From positions 1-64,000 of the forward strand of contig JAUYAL010000032.1 of NCBI GenBank assembly GCA_030693535.1: a stretch of DNA of 64,000 nucleotides, written 5' to 3'. A model generated the notes under the pieces. That model saw nothing but the letters and a program-made list of their open reading frames with translations. It was not told the origin of the DNA and did no database searches. This document shows positions 9,695-19,034 of the stretch, piece by piece (position 1 is the stretch's first letter; every line of letters starts with the position of its first letter). Source of the DNA: Methylotenera sp. GTDB taxonomy: Bacteria; Pseudomonadota; Gammaproteobacteria; Burkholderiales; Methylophilaceae. Position numbers and translations under genes: made by a program.

Positions 9695-9852
9695 GGTTAA
9701 ATCTCCAAACTTCTGCTTTTTTCGAAAGACCGCAATTATAGTACGAAAACTAATATTATCTCAAGGTAATTATTAATAATATTTACGCTTTATTTGCTAA
9801 ATTAAGCACTTAACTTAAAATTGATGAATTCACACTCTAAATATGGCTAGTT

Positions 9853-10305
9853 TTAATGTTTCCCAGTACTACCAAATCCGCCTTCGCCTCGTTCACTGGC
9901 ATCAAAATCATCCACTAAATGAAAATCTGCCTGCACTACTGGCACAATCACAAGCTGGGCGATGCGCTCCATCGGGTTAAGCTCAAATGCCGTATTGCCG
10001 CGATTCCAGCAAGACACCATGAGCTGACCTTGGTAATCAGAGTCAATCAAGCCAACTAAATTACCCAACACAATGCCATGTTTATGACCAAGCCCTGAGC
10101 GAGGCAAAATAATCGCCGCATAATAGATGTTATCTAAATGAATCGCCATACCTGTGGGTATGAGAGTAGTTTCACCAGGTTGCAGCGTAATAGGCGCTTC
10201 AATACACGCACGTAAATCTAAGCCAGCAGAGCCAGTAGTGGCATAAGCTGGCATTTGCTGATGCAGGCGATCATCTAATATTTTTAAATCGACGATAATT
10301 TTCAT
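9853..10305 (-). CDS. dut: Deoxyuridine 5'-triphosphate nucleotidohydrolase (dUTPase)
   Basis: Dut hydrolyses dUTP to dUMP and pyrophosphate, keeping uracil out of DNA and feeding dTMP synthesis. The 150-residue protein shows the trimeric dUTPase motifs: AGLDLRA (motif 1), [16 protein letters not shown] (motif 2), GLIDSDYQG (motif 3), ERIAQLVI (motif 4) and the C-terminal [11 protein letters not shown] (motif 5) that closes over the active site. In related bacteria dut is often next to coaBC; here the TonB receptor gene separates them. Confidence 0.95.
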   Translation of the reverse strand: MKIIVDLKILDDRLHQQMPAYATTGSAGLDLRACIEAPITLQPGETTLIPTGMAIHLDNIYYAAIILPRSGLGHKHGIVLGNLVGLIDSDYQGQLMVSCWNRGNTAFELNPMERIAQLVIVPVVQADFHLVDDFDASERGEGGFGSTGKH

Positions 10306-10420
10306 AACATTCTCATTTAGTTTGAATGAATCAATTGCTGAATATATTTAGCTTAGCATTAAACACTAAATGTTCAGTAAAATCACTAAATAATCAAAAG
10401 TCTTCACGGCTTATGGCATA

Positions 10421-10450
10421 AAAATAGCCAGCATTAATGCTGGCTATTTT
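10421..10450 (-). terminator. Terminator downstream of the TonB-dependent receptor
   Basis: AAAATAGCCAGC (10421-10432) and GCTGGCTATTTT (10439-10450) form a perfect 12-bp stem around ATTAAT, just after the receptor stop codon on the minus strand. The short T-run makes it a plausible intrinsic terminator. Confidence 0.8.
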
Positions 10451-10467
10451 ATCAACAACAATTGAGA

Positions 10468-12642
10468 TTAAAATCTGTAACCTGCGCTCAGACCAAGTAG
10501 GTAGTTTCTATCAGGGCTGGTTTCATAGAATAGACGGTTACCATCATTAATTCTGACGGAGCCAACATAATCTTTGTCGAACATGTTTTCAACACGCAGA
10601 TATTCTTTAAAGTTCCAATTAGCAAAGTTTTGTTCGAAACCTGCACGCAGGTTAAATACGGTGTAAGAAGGTGCTGTGTCTGTGTTTCTATCGTCTACAT
10701 ACACTTTGCTGTTATGGCGACCTTCAAATGCCATATTAAAACCAAGCGGTTGGTAACGCCAAGCAACCTCACCATAAACTTGACTGCGATAAGTGCCAGG
10801 AATCCGATTGCCAGAGGCGATAAAGTTACCACTAGAGGTAGTGAAGTCAGAGTCGAATTTTGCATTCAACAATGTGTATGCAAAGTAGGTACTGAGACCA
10901 TTTTCAAAAGAGCTATCAACGGAAAATTCTGCACCGGTTCGTTTCGTGTCATTAGCATTGGTGAAGCTTGATCTACCTGCCACTGTTTGGTCTGTTACAA
11001 GTTCATTTTTTGTTGTGATGTGATAAAGAGTTAGGTTGAGGCGTGTATTATCGGTTAAGAATGTTTTCAAGCCAATCTCAGCATTGTTACTTTCTGAAGC
11101 TTTTAGATTTAAGTTCGGTTTACTTGCTACACCAGTTGCAACGTTATCAAACGCAGCTTCAATAAAAGTCGGTGTTTCAAAACCTTTACCAAAATTAGCA
11201 TAGACATTTAAAGTGTCAGAGGCTTTCCACACGGTGCCAATCACAGGGGTTGTTTTTTGATACTCCACTGAGCCACTATTATTGCCATTGACGGTTAAGA
11301 GATTATCCTCAACTTCAAGTCTTACTTTGGTATGGCGTGCACCAGCATGAATGTCTACTGAAGGGCTGATACTTAGTTTGCCCTGTGCATATTGGTCGAA
11401 GTTCTTAGAGATGTTTTGCTCGTTTCGGTTGGCCACATTTACAGCAAATCCGTTATTAAGTATGTTGGTATCTTTTCGGTCATCGGTAGATTTGCCATAG
11501 GTAAGACCTAAGCTTAAAGTGTAAGGTAAATTGGCAATAGTGCCTGCGTTGTCCCAGCGTGCATCAACACCATAGAATTCACGTTCAATTTCGCTTAAGC
11601 GTGCACATGTTCCCCTAGTTGTGTTGCAGAAGTTGATGCTGGTGCCACCTGGTCCTGTCAAAACTGTAGCTAAGGGAGTGGTTGTGAGAGTTTGAGCATT
11701 TCGGCGGGTGCCTACATAGGGAATTAAACTGATTTTATTATTCTCATTAAAGGCATGCTCTAAATTAAACCCTACTTGAGCATGATCGCGTTCAACACCT
11801 GTATTGGCTAGTTTGGCTGCTGTTATCGCACTCTCTCTTGATACACTAGACAAAGCACTTTGGCGATCAAGACCTAGCGGATCTTGCGCTGTTTGGTCAA
11901 ACCAATTCGCCAAGGTGGTCAGTTTGGTATCATCGCTGATGTTGAACTTAAACTTAGCAGTGGCTTGTTCTTTCTGACCGTTGTTATGGTCTCTAAAACC
12001 ATCGGTTTCAAAGTTGGATACATTGAGCAGATACTCTACGCCATCTAAGTTGCCTGCAGCATTTAGTATTTGGCGTTTGGTGTTGTAACTACCAAACATT
12101 AAAGTGCTTCCTACCTCTGGAGTTTTAGGGGCGTTTTCGGTAAACATTTGAATTACGCCACCAGAGGAGTTGCCGTAAAGTGCTGAGAATGGACCGCGCA
12201 TGACTTCAATGCTACGAATGGCAGATAAGTCCACGACACCAGGTTGACCTTGGCCATCAGGCATTGTAAGCGGGATGCCATCTACGTATACACGTACACC
12301 GCGCACGCCAAATGCGGAGCGTGAACCAAATCCACGTGTGGAAATTTGCGGATCTTGTGCTTGGTTGTTTCTGTTCTGTGCGGTAACGCCTGGAACGCGA
12401 ATTAGACTCTCGGACAACTGCATTTGTAATTGGCCTGTTTGAATGTCTTTCATATCGACAACATCAATAGCCACTGGTAAATCAAAACTGTTTTGTTCTA
12501 CGCGCGTTGCAGTGACCACTACTGGCGCCATATTGATTTGTTTTTCTGTTGTTTCTTCTGCGGTTGCGCTGATAGAGAAGCCAAGGGTACTAATTACTGC
12601 GGTTGTCAGCAGATTTAACTTAAAAGTGTTTGTGTGAGACAT
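10468..12642 (-). CDS. TonB-dependent outer-membrane receptor resembling the PQQ receptor PqqU/YncD
   Basis: This 724-residue outer-membrane receptor has a signal peptide (about residues 1-28, ending ATA), a TonB-box-like PVVVTAT, a plug domain (about 45-160, with RVYVDGIPLTMPDGQG and VMRGPFSALYGNSSGGVIQM) and a 22-strand-type barrel ending in Phe (YLLGLSAGYRF). Several stretches recall E. coli YncD/PqqU: the plug motifs, GFETPT, GNRIPG and the DYVGS...RNY...F end. In E. coli this receptor imports pyrroloquinoline quinone. In a methylotroph with PQQ-dependent methanol dehydrogenases that would fit, but the ligand is inferred. AAGG sits six bases before the ATG. Alternatives are another siderophore or cofactor. 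Confidence 0.85.
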   Translation of the reverse strand: MSHTNTFKLNLLTTAVISTLGFSISATAEETTEKQINMAPVVVTATRVEQNSFDLPVAIDVVDMKDIQTGQLQMQLSESLIRVPGVTAQNRNNQAQDPQISTRGFGSRSAFGVRGVRVYVDGIPLTMPDGQGQPGVVDLSAIRSIEVMRGPFSALYGNSSGGVIQMFTENAPKTPEVGSTLMFGSYNTKRQILNAAGNLDGVEYLLNVSNFETDGFRDHNNGQKEQATAKFKFNISDDTKLTTLANWFDQTAQDPLGLDRQSALSSVSRESAITAAKLANTGVERDHAQVGFNLEHAFNENNKISLIPYVGTRRNAQTLTTTPLATVLTGPGGTSINFCNTTRGTCARLSEIEREFYGVDARWDNAGTIANLPYTLSLGLTYGKSTDDRKDTNILNNGFAVNVANRNEQNISKNFDQYAQGKLSISPSVDIHAGARHTKVRLEVEDNLLTVNGNNSGSVEYQKTTPVIGTVWKASDTLNVYANFGKGFETPTFIEAAFDNVATGVASKPNLNLKASESNNAEIGLKTFLTDNTRLNLTLYHITTKNELVTDQTVAGRSSFTNANDTKRTGAEFSVDSSFENGLSTYFAYTLLNAKFDSDFTTSSGNFIASGNRIPGTYRSQVYGEVAWRYQPLGFNMAFEGRHNSKVYVDDRNTDTAPSYTVFNLRAGFEQNFANWNFKEYLRVENMFDKDYVGSVRINDGNRLFYETSPDRNYLLGLSAGYRF

Positions 12643-12692
12643 AAATAACCTTGTTTATATTATTAAGTATTTAAGCCGGCATCATATAACTT

Positions 12693-12739
12693 TAATGAGT
12701 GAATAAAATCAGTATTTTCATGATTTTATTCACTTATTG
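12693..12739 (-). promoter_or_regulatory. Long AT-rich hairpin between coaBC and the TonB receptor
   Basis: AGTGAATAAAATCA (12698-12711) and TGATTTTATTCACT (12721-12734) are perfect 14-base inverted repeats with a 9-base spacer. Pairing continues outward for several more bases with one G-T wobble. It lies just after the coaBC stop and upstream of the receptor start. There is no clean T-run, so it may be a weak terminator, an mRNA-stabilising stem or an operator for the receptor gene. Confidence 0.5.
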
Positions 12740-12756
12740 GATATACTAAGTGTTGG

Positions 12757-13968
12757 TTATGTTGCTTGTAAGCTAGCGATATGTGCTAATAATAATCTTG
12801 CGATACTGAGTTTTGGTGAACTGGGGAAGGTGTGCGCGCCTTGGTTATCGAGCAGCGTTACGCTGTTGTTATCGCTACCCATGGCCTCAGTGGTGAGGTT
12901 GGCGACGATTAATGGCAGTTTTTTCTTCTGGCGTTTTGCCTCTGCGTATTCTAGTAAATTTTCTGTTTCGGCAGCAAAGCCTACACAGAAGGGTGCGTTA
13001 GGCAGGCTTGCTAAGTCGGCCAAGATGTCTTTGTTAGGCTTGAGCGCTAAGGTAAGTGATGATTCACTTTTCTTTATTTTTTGCGTACTGGTTTTTAAAG
13101 GGCTGTAGTCGGCCACGGCTGCAACGCTGATAAAAACGTCTTGAGGACCTAGGTTTAGTACTGCAGCCTGCTGCATCACGTTTTGGTACATTGCATCTGC
13201 GCTGAGAGCTTGAATAGTGTTGACGCCGATGGGCGGTTTGAGTGTGGTTGCACCGCTCACCAGTGTGACATCTGCGCCCATTTCAAATGCAGCGCGTGCG
13301 ATAGAATAACCCATTTTTCCTGAGCTTAGATTGGTAATTGCGCGCACTGGGTCAATCATTTCAAGTGTAGCACCTGCCGTTATCAGTATTTTTTTACCTT
13401 TGAGCAGCTTGGGCTGTAAGTGTGCTTCAATCAAATATTGCAGGTCTTCAGCTTCCAGCATTCTGCCCAAGCCGATTTCACCGCAAGCTTGTTCGCCGCT
13501 ATCTGGGCCAAAAATTATGATACCGTCTGCTTTAAGCTGTGTAATATTGCGTTGAGTTGCTGGGTTTTCCCACATTTGTTTGTTCATTGCAGGCGCCACA
13601 AGTAATGGACAATCTCTGGCCAAACATAATGTAGAAAGCAAGTCATCAGCACGGCCTTGTACTAGCTTGGCCATAAAATCAGCGCTGGCGGGTGCAACTA
13701 AAATAGCATCAGCATTGCGAGATAATTCTATATGCGGCATGCCATTGCTAAAGCTGCTATCCCACATATCAATAAATACAGGTTTGCCAGACAGTGCTTG
13801 CATGGTCACAGGTGTAATAAATTGGCAGGCAGCGGCGGTCATTACTACTTGCACATCAATGCCTGATTTAACTAGCAGGCGCACTAATTCTGCCGCTTTG
13901 TAAGCAGCGATGCCACCTGTAATGCCAAGTAACAAAGATTTAGGTGCTAATGATTTGTTTATTTGCAT
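12757..13968 (-). CDS. coaBC: Bifunctional phosphopantothenoylcysteine decarboxylase / phosphopantothenate-cysteine ligase
   Basis: CoaBC makes 4'-phosphopantetheine for coenzyme A: the CoaB half joins cysteine to 4'-phosphopantothenate using CTP, and the CoaC half decarboxylates the product with FMN. The 403-residue protein has the flavoprotein half first (LLLGITGGIAAYKAAELVRL, then APAMNKQMWENPATQRN) and the ligase half from about residue 190 (ILITAGATLEMIDPVRAITN and SSGKMGYSIARAAFEMGADV). Length is normal. It is divergent from the HExxH gene 77 bases away. Confidence 0.95.
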   Translation of the reverse strand: MQINKSLAPKSLLLGITGGIAAYKAAELVRLLVKSGIDVQVVMTAAACQFITPVTMQALSGKPVFIDMWDSSFSNGMPHIELSRNADAILVAPASADFMAKLVQGRADDLLSTLCLARDCPLLVAPAMNKQMWENPATQRNITQLKADGIIIFGPDSGEQACGEIGLGRMLEAEDLQYLIEAHLQPKLLKGKKILITAGATLEMIDPVRAITNLSSGKMGYSIARAAFEMGADVTLVSGATTLKPPIGVNTIQALSADAMYQNVMQQAAVLNLGPQDVFISVAAVADYSPLKTSTQKIKKSESSLTLALKPNKDILADLASLPNAPFCVGFAAETENLLEYAEAKRQKKKLPLIVANLTTEAMGSDNNSVTLLDNQGAHTFPSSPKLSIARLLLAHIASLQAT

Positions 13969-14045
13969 TTTTGTTAATATATATGTAATGCTTTCATTTT
14001 AGCCTAGATTTTCAATTAAAAATCATATGGAAAGAGTAATTACCT

Positions 14046-14810
14046 ATGTGGCGTAGCTTAAGAATTGTAGTTTTATTGCTTATTTTAGCAACGGTGATTC
14101 AACAAACTTGGTTAGAAAAAGCAGATTTAGAGTGGAAAGACAATTTTTATGTCGCGGTTTACCCCGTGAACGTAGATGGTAGCCCAAAGGTAAGCGCGTA
14201 TTTGCGCACATTAACGCGTGATGATTTTGAGCCTGTTGCAGAATATTTTGCTGAAGAAGCTGCACCGTACCATTTGGGTTTACGTCGACCATTTGAGGTG
14301 CAGTTAGGTGCCCAAGTGGATAGCATTCCACCCGCACCACCGATTGATGGCAGTAAACTAGATGCCATAATTTGGAGTTTAAAGTTTAGATACTTTGCTT
14401 GGATAAACAGCCCAAAAGTGAATGTGAAACCAAGAATTAGATTGTATTTGTTATATTATGACCCTGATACGCACCCAGTGTTAAGCCATTCAACTGCACT
14501 CAATAAAGGCAGAATCGGTCGCGTTAATTTGTTTGGAGATAGTAGTTATGCCAAACAAAACTTGGTTATTTTGGCGCATGAATTGTTACATACTTTAAAT
14601 GCTACTGATAAATATGATTTGAGCACAACGCTTCCTGCTTACCCAGATGGGTTTGCTGAGCCTGACAAAACTCCACTGTATCCACAACACTTTGCCGAAC
14701 TGATGGGCGGGCGGGTGCCAGTGAGTGAAACACAAGCAAGCATACCAAAAAGCTTGAAACAGACCTTGGTGGGAGAAAAAACGGCGCGTGAAATTGGTTG
14801 GATAAAGTAA
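14046..14810 (+). CDS. Putative membrane-anchored HExxH zinc metalloprotease-like protein
   Basis: I do not recognise a named family. The 254-residue product begins with a signal or anchor segment (WRSLRIVVLLLILATVIQQT, residues 2-21), so the rest should be periplasmic. Near residue 180 is VILAHELLHTLNATDKYD: an HExxH zinc-binding motif followed by an aspartate, and a conserved-looking C-terminal part with FAELMGGRVPV. This pattern suggests a zinc peptidase, with the third metal ligand not certain. The ATG follows GGAAAGAG. It stands alone, divergent from coaBC, with a radC relic 33 bases downstream. Proteolytic activity is inferred only from the motif. Confidence 0.65.
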   Translation: MWRSLRIVVLLLILATVIQQTWLEKADLEWKDNFYVAVYPVNVDGSPKVSAYLRTLTRDDFEPVAEYFAEEAAPYHLGLRRPFEVQLGAQVDSIPPAPPIDGSKLDAIIWSLKFRYFAWINSPKVNVKPRIRLYLLYYDPDTHPVLSHSTALNKGRIGRVNLFGDSSYAKQNLVILAHELLHTLNATDKYDLSTTLPAYPDGFAEPDKTPLYPQHFAELMGGRVPVSETQASIPKSLKQTLVGEKTAREIGWIK

Positions 14811-14843
14811 ATTATATTGGCAAAAATAATAAGGAAAAAATTA

Positions 14844-14954
14844 ATGGCTATAACCGATTGGCAAGCGGCTGAACGTCCAAGGGGAAAATTGCTGGATCAT
14901 TTTATTGTGGCAGGTAATACGACTTTATCTTTTTCTGAGAGAGGATTGTTGTGA
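14844..14954 (+). pseudogene. radC N-terminal relic
   Basis: A short frame with AAGGA upstream encodes 36 residues starting MAITDWQAAERPRGKLL. This matches the N-terminus of RadC (UPF0758, JAB-domain family), which in betaproteobacteria begins close to MAITDWP-AERPREKLL. After residue 17 the similarity breaks down (a trace of the ALSDAELL motif may remain in TLSFSERGLL), and a TGA follows. The JAB domain is absent. RadC normally lies beside coaBC and rpmB, so this is probably the original locus after deletion. The frame ends overlapping the GTG start of the CDF gene by four bases, so it may now act as a leader peptide. Confidence 0.7.
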
Positions 14955-15916
14955 GTGGATCACATGCAAAAAAAGATGTGCATGCAGGACATCACCACCA
15001 CCATCAAGTCGCCAATTTCAATAGAGCTTTCGCTATAGGTATTGCGCTCAATGTTGTATTTGTTGCAATCGAAGTTTTTTACGGATTAAAAATCAACTCA
15101 TTGGCACTGCTTGCAGATGCGGGTCATAATCTTTCTGATGTAGTGGGTTTGATATTAGCTTGGGGTGGTGTGTTAGCGAGTAACTTGAGGCCAAATGTAC
15201 GTCATACTTACGGTTGGAAACGTGGCACCATTTTAGCGGCCTTTGCAAACGCCTTGTTGCTATTGGTTGCCATGGGTTCTTTAGCTTGGGAAGCAATCGG
15301 GCGAATGAGCGTGCCCGAACCCGTACATGGCAATACCATTATGATTGTTGCTGGTATTGGCATTTTCATTAATACAGCAACTGCAATGTTGTTCATGCGA
15401 GGACGTAAAAGTGATCTGAATATTCGAGCGGCCTTTTTACACATGGCTTCTGATGCATTAGTTTCGCTTGGTGTTGTGGTCGTGGGTGCGCTTGCTTTGT
15501 GGTTTGGTTGGAATAGGCTAGATCCATTCGCGAGCTTATTGATTGCCGCTGTTGTTTTGATAGGCACATGGAGTTTGTTTAAAGAATCTCTACATCTTCT
15601 TTTTGATGGCGTTCCCGAAAACGTTCATCTTCCTGCGGTACGTAGTTATCTAGAATCATTGCCAGGCGTTAGTCACGTACATGATCTGCATGTATGGGCG
15701 CTAGGGACCTCACAAATAGCCATGACAGCGCATCTGGTCATGCCCAACGGATCCCCTGGAGATGCTTTTCTAGAGGAAGTTGCTGAAACGCTACATGATA
15801 CGTTTGAAATCGAACATCCAACGATTCAGATTGAGATTAAAGCGACGAAGTATAGCTGTGATTTTACTGAAAATGACTTACCTAAAACGATAGGGGTTAA
15901 ACCTCATGATCATTGA
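14951..15916 (+). CDS. Cation diffusion facilitator (CDF) metal exporter, ZitB/CzcD-like
   Basis: CDF proteins export Zn2+ or related divalent ions from the cytoplasm in exchange for protons. The 321-residue protein has a histidine-rich N-terminus (HAGHHHHHQ), six hydrophobic segments, the metal-site HxxxD pairs in LLADAGHNLSDVV and LHMASDALVSLG, and a cytoplasmic C-terminal ferredoxin-like domain (GVSHVHDLHVWALGTSQIAM). The start is GTG, overlapping the stop of the radC relic, with AGAGAGG upstream. It overlaps the next gene by 11 bases, suggesting a coupled pair. Confidence 0.9.
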   Translation: MSGSHAKKDVHAGHHHHHQVANFNRAFAIGIALNVVFVAIEVFYGLKINSLALLADAGHNLSDVVGLILAWGGVLASNLRPNVRHTYGWKRGTILAAFANALLLLVAMGSLAWEAIGRMSVPEPVHGNTIMIVAGIGIFINTATAMLFMRGRKSDLNIRAAFLHMASDALVSLGVVVVGALALWFGWNRLDPFASLLIAAVVLIGTWSLFKESLHLLFDGVPENVHLPAVRSYLESLPGVSHVHDLHVWALGTSQIAMTAHLVMPNGSPGDAFLEEVAETLHDTFEIEHPTIQIEIKATKYSCDFTENDLPKTIGVKPHDH

Positions 15917-17144
15917 TAATGCACTGTGGCTTGATTTTGCGGTGGCTTTAGGTATTGGACTTTTGATCGGTGCAGAGCGTGAGCGCAATAAAGGTGAAGG
16001 GAGCGATAGGTCAGCCGCTGGCATTCGTACATTTACTATTGCCGCCCTACTGGGGGCTATCAGTACAAAAGTTAATTTTTGGTTACTTGCGGTTTCAATA
16101 TTTTGCGTGACAATTTTTGCAGCCATCGCCTATTTCAATAGAAAAAATGAAGACCCTGGCCTAACAACGGAAATCACACTGGTATTTACTGTGATTCTTG
16201 GTGGCTTAGCCATGAGTGCACCATCCTTGGCGGCTGGTCTTGCTGTAGCTGCGGCAATACTTCTGGCGGCTAAAGAGCCTATCCATGGCTTCGTTCGGGG
16301 CGCAATTACCAAAGATGAAATGATTGATTTTTTAATTCTTGCCGCAGCAACGCTTATCGTATTGCCTATCGTACCAGATGCATTTGTAGGGCCATTTGAT
16401 GCGATTAACCCTCGAAATCTTTGGCTGATTGTCATTTTAGTAATGCTAATTAGTGCGCTTGGTCACTTGGCTTTACGCTGGTTAGGCGGCAGAATCGGGC
16501 TACCTATTGTTGGATTTGTTTCAGGGTTTATTTCTAGCATTGCAACAGTGGGCGCCATGGGTGAACGTGCAAAAGAAACACCTGCCTTAATCGGTTCGGC
16601 AGTCGCGGGCGCAATATTATCTTGCCTCGCTACCATCTTACAACTAGCCTTATTGTTAGCTGCAATCCACCCACCCACGCTACATGCGCTTATTGCACCG
16701 TTTGTTTTTGGGGGAGTTTCCGCTGCAGTTTATGGTCTCGTCATTACCTTAAGCTCATTACATAAGAAAGACACAAAACTGCACAAGCCAAGCCGTGCCT
16801 TCAGTGTAAAAACAGCGCTCATTCTTGCGGCAGTTATCGCGGTAGTGCTAGTAACATCAGCGGCTTTAAAAACTTGGTTTGGGCAGGCAGGCTTAGTCGT
16901 TGCATCTGCTGTGGCAGGGTTGGCTGATGCCCATGCCTCTACCATCTCGGTAGCATCATTAGCCGCAGCTGGTCAGTTGAGCACTGGCTATGCAATCATT
17001 CCAATATTGGTTGCTTTTTCGGTTAATGCGCTATCAAAAGCAGTTGCCGCGGTGGTCAGTGGAGGCAAGGATTTTGCACGTCAGGTTATTCCGGGGTTGG
17101 TGATACAGGTTGCGGCGACGTGGCTTGGTTGGTGGTTATTTTAG
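15906..17144 (+). CDS. MgtC/DUF4010 family membrane protein
   Basis: A 412-residue, very hydrophobic protein. The N-terminal part (about 1-135) carries the MgtC/SapB signature LGIGLLIGAERERNKG and AAGIRTFTIAALLGAIS; the rest is the DUF4010 membrane domain. Family members are linked to Mg2+ homeostasis or metal stress, but the transported species, if any, is not known. It begins inside the end of the CDF gene, so the two are probably translationally coupled and may act on the same metal stress. It converges on the ABC transporter gene 60 bases on. Confidence 0.85.
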   Translation: MIIDNALWLDFAVALGIGLLIGAERERNKGEGSDRSAAGIRTFTIAALLGAISTKVNFWLLAVSIFCVTIFAAIAYFNRKNEDPGLTTEITLVFTVILGGLAMSAPSLAAGLAVAAAILLAAKEPIHGFVRGAITKDEMIDFLILAAATLIVLPIVPDAFVGPFDAINPRNLWLIVILVMLISALGHLALRWLGGRIGLPIVGFVSGFISSIATVGAMGERAKETPALIGSAVAGAILSCLATILQLALLLAAIHPPTLHALIAPFVFGGVSAAVYGLVITLSSLHKKDTKLHKPSRAFSVKTALILAAVIAVVLVTSAALKTWFGQAGLVVASAVAGLADAHASTISVASLAAAGQLSTGYAIIPILVAFSVNALSKAVAAVVSGGKDFARQVIPGLVIQVAATWLGWWLF

Positions 17145-17204
17145 CGTAGCCTCAAACGCCTCAATCTGCATAGGCTTACCAAACAAATTAAAGAGATGCT
17201 TATT

Positions 17205-19034
17205 TTAAGCCAGTTGTAGCGCCGCCAAGCGCGCATACAGCCCGCCTTGTTCACGCAACTGTGCTGGGCTGCCAATTTCTACAATATGGCCGTTTTCTAG
17301 CACAATGATTCTACTAGCTTTTTGCACGGTGCTTAAGCGGTGCGCAATCATGAGTGTGGTGCGGCCTTGCATGGCAGCATTTAAGCCTTGTTGTACCAGT
17401 ATCTCTGACTCTGCATCTAATGCACTCGTGGCTTCGTCTAGTAATAATATTGGTGCGTCTTTCAATATGGCGCGTGCTATGGCGATGCGTTGGCGTTGAC
17501 CGCCAGATAACCGTGTGCCACGCTCACCCAAAAAGGTTTGGTAGCCATCTGGTAATTTATTCACAAATTCGTCTACTTGCGCGGCTTTGGCTGCGGCAAT
17601 CACTTCGTCATCGGTGGCATCTGGTTTGCCATAACGAATGTTTTCCAGCGCATTTGCCGAGAATATCACAGCATCTTGTGGCACGATGGCGATATTGCTA
17701 CGTAAGTTGTTTAAGCTAAGCGTGTCAATATTTTGCCCATTGATGTTTATTTGACCAGAGCTAGTTTCATAAAATCTTAGTAAACATTGAAATAACGTTG
17801 TTTTTCCTGCGCCAGAAGGGCCAACTATTGCAATGGTTTCGCCAGCGACAATACTAAGAGAAACATTATCTAAAGTTGCAATTTGTGGGCGTGATGGGTA
17901 ATAAAAGACAACATTGTTGAATTCAATCGCTGCATGTGTTGGATTGATAAGGTTTTGCGCATTTACAGGTTCTTTAATAGAGATATCTGCATGTAGAAGC
18001 TCTAGCAAGCGCTCAGTTGCCCCTGCCGCGCGCATTATATCGCCCCAAACTTCTGCCATCGTGCCTACTGCTCCAGCAACCATCATGGCATAAAGCACAA
18101 AACTAGCAAGCTCTCCACCCGTCATTGTGCCAGCGCTAACTTGGCGTGCACCTATCCACAGCACAAAAATAATAGTGCCTAAAACAGCCGTAACCATTAG
18201 CATTGTCAACATGGCACGTACTCGCACTCTTTTGAGGGCAGTGTTAAAGCTAGTATCTGCGCTTTTGCTAAAGCGTGTAATCTCGCGTTGTTCTTGTGTA
18301 TATGATTGTACTGTTGGCATGGCGTTGAGTATTTCCCCAGCCATTGCTGAGCTGTCGGCGATGCGGTCCTGCGATTCGCGCGATAGCTTTTTAACTGAGC
18401 GACCTATGATGATAATCGGCAATATCAGCAATAGCATTAGCCCAATATTGAGTGAAAATAAATATAGATTAGTCACAGCCAACATCACCATGCCACCAAT
18501 AAACTGGAACATACTACGCAATCCCATAGAAATGGAACTACCCACTACAGTTTGAATCAAGGTAGTGTCGCCGGTCAGGCGAGAAAGCACTTCACCAGTT
18601 TGTGTGGTTTCAAAGAACTGTGGCGATTGCGTCATTACCCGAGCATATACCGCACTACGTAAATCTGCCGTCACGCGCTCTCCCACCCAAGATACCGTGT
18701 AATAGCGTGATGCAATCATCAGCGCCCAAAAAACGGCAAGTGCAAACATAACAAGAAAGTGACCATTTAGACTTAATGCACCAATTAAGCCACTGTGAGA
18801 TTTTGCAGAGGTAGCTTTTGTTACAAAGCCAAAATCAATTAAATCTCTAAATGCCAGCGGTACCAAAAGTAGCGTGGCAGAGCCCAAACACAGCAATATG
18901 AATGCTAAAAATACGCGTGAGCGATAAGGGTACAAAAACGGCCAAAGATTTCCTAAAGAAGATATTTTTTTGGCTGGAGATTTTGCAGTGGGGGATAAGT
19001 CACTTTTTGTCGTGTTTGTATCAAGAGCTTGCAT
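17205..19034 (-). CDS. MsbA-like ABC exporter (fused membrane and ATPase half-transporter)
   Basis: The 609-residue half-transporter should work as a homodimer in the inner membrane. A six-helix type I exporter domain (about 35-330) is followed by the ATPase domain with Walker A GPSGAGKTT, Q-loop IVPQDAVIF, signature LSGGQRQRIAIARA, Walker B ILLLDEATSAL and H-loop AHRLST. It belongs to the MsbA-related group. Substrate cannot be read from the sequence; lipids, peptides or drugs are possible. It is a single gene, divergent from cstA with a 165-base gap. Confidence 0.9.
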   Translation of the reverse strand: MQALDTNTTKSDLSPTAKSPAKKISSLGNLWPFLYPYRSRVFLAFILLCLGSATLLLVPLAFRDLIDFGFVTKATSAKSHSGLIGALSLNGHFLVMFALAVFWALMIASRYYTVSWVGERVTADLRSAVYARVMTQSPQFFETTQTGEVLSRLTGDTTLIQTVVGSSISMGLRSMFQFIGGMVMLAVTNLYLFSLNIGLMLLLILPIIIIGRSVKKLSRESQDRIADSSAMAGEILNAMPTVQSYTQEQREITRFSKSADTSFNTALKRVRVRAMLTMLMVTAVLGTIIFVLWIGARQVSAGTMTGGELASFVLYAMMVAGAVGTMAEVWGDIMRAAGATERLLELLHADISIKEPVNAQNLINPTHAAIEFNNVVFYYPSRPQIATLDNVSLSIVAGETIAIVGPSGAGKTTLFQCLLRFYETSSGQININGQNIDTLSLNNLRSNIAIVPQDAVIFSANALENIRYGKPDATDDEVIAAAKAAQVDEFVNKLPDGYQTFLGERGTRLSGGQRQRIAIARAILKDAPILLLDEATSALDAESEILVQQGLNAAMQGRTTLMIAHRLSTVQKASRIIVLENGHIVEIGSPAQLREQGGLYARLAALQLA

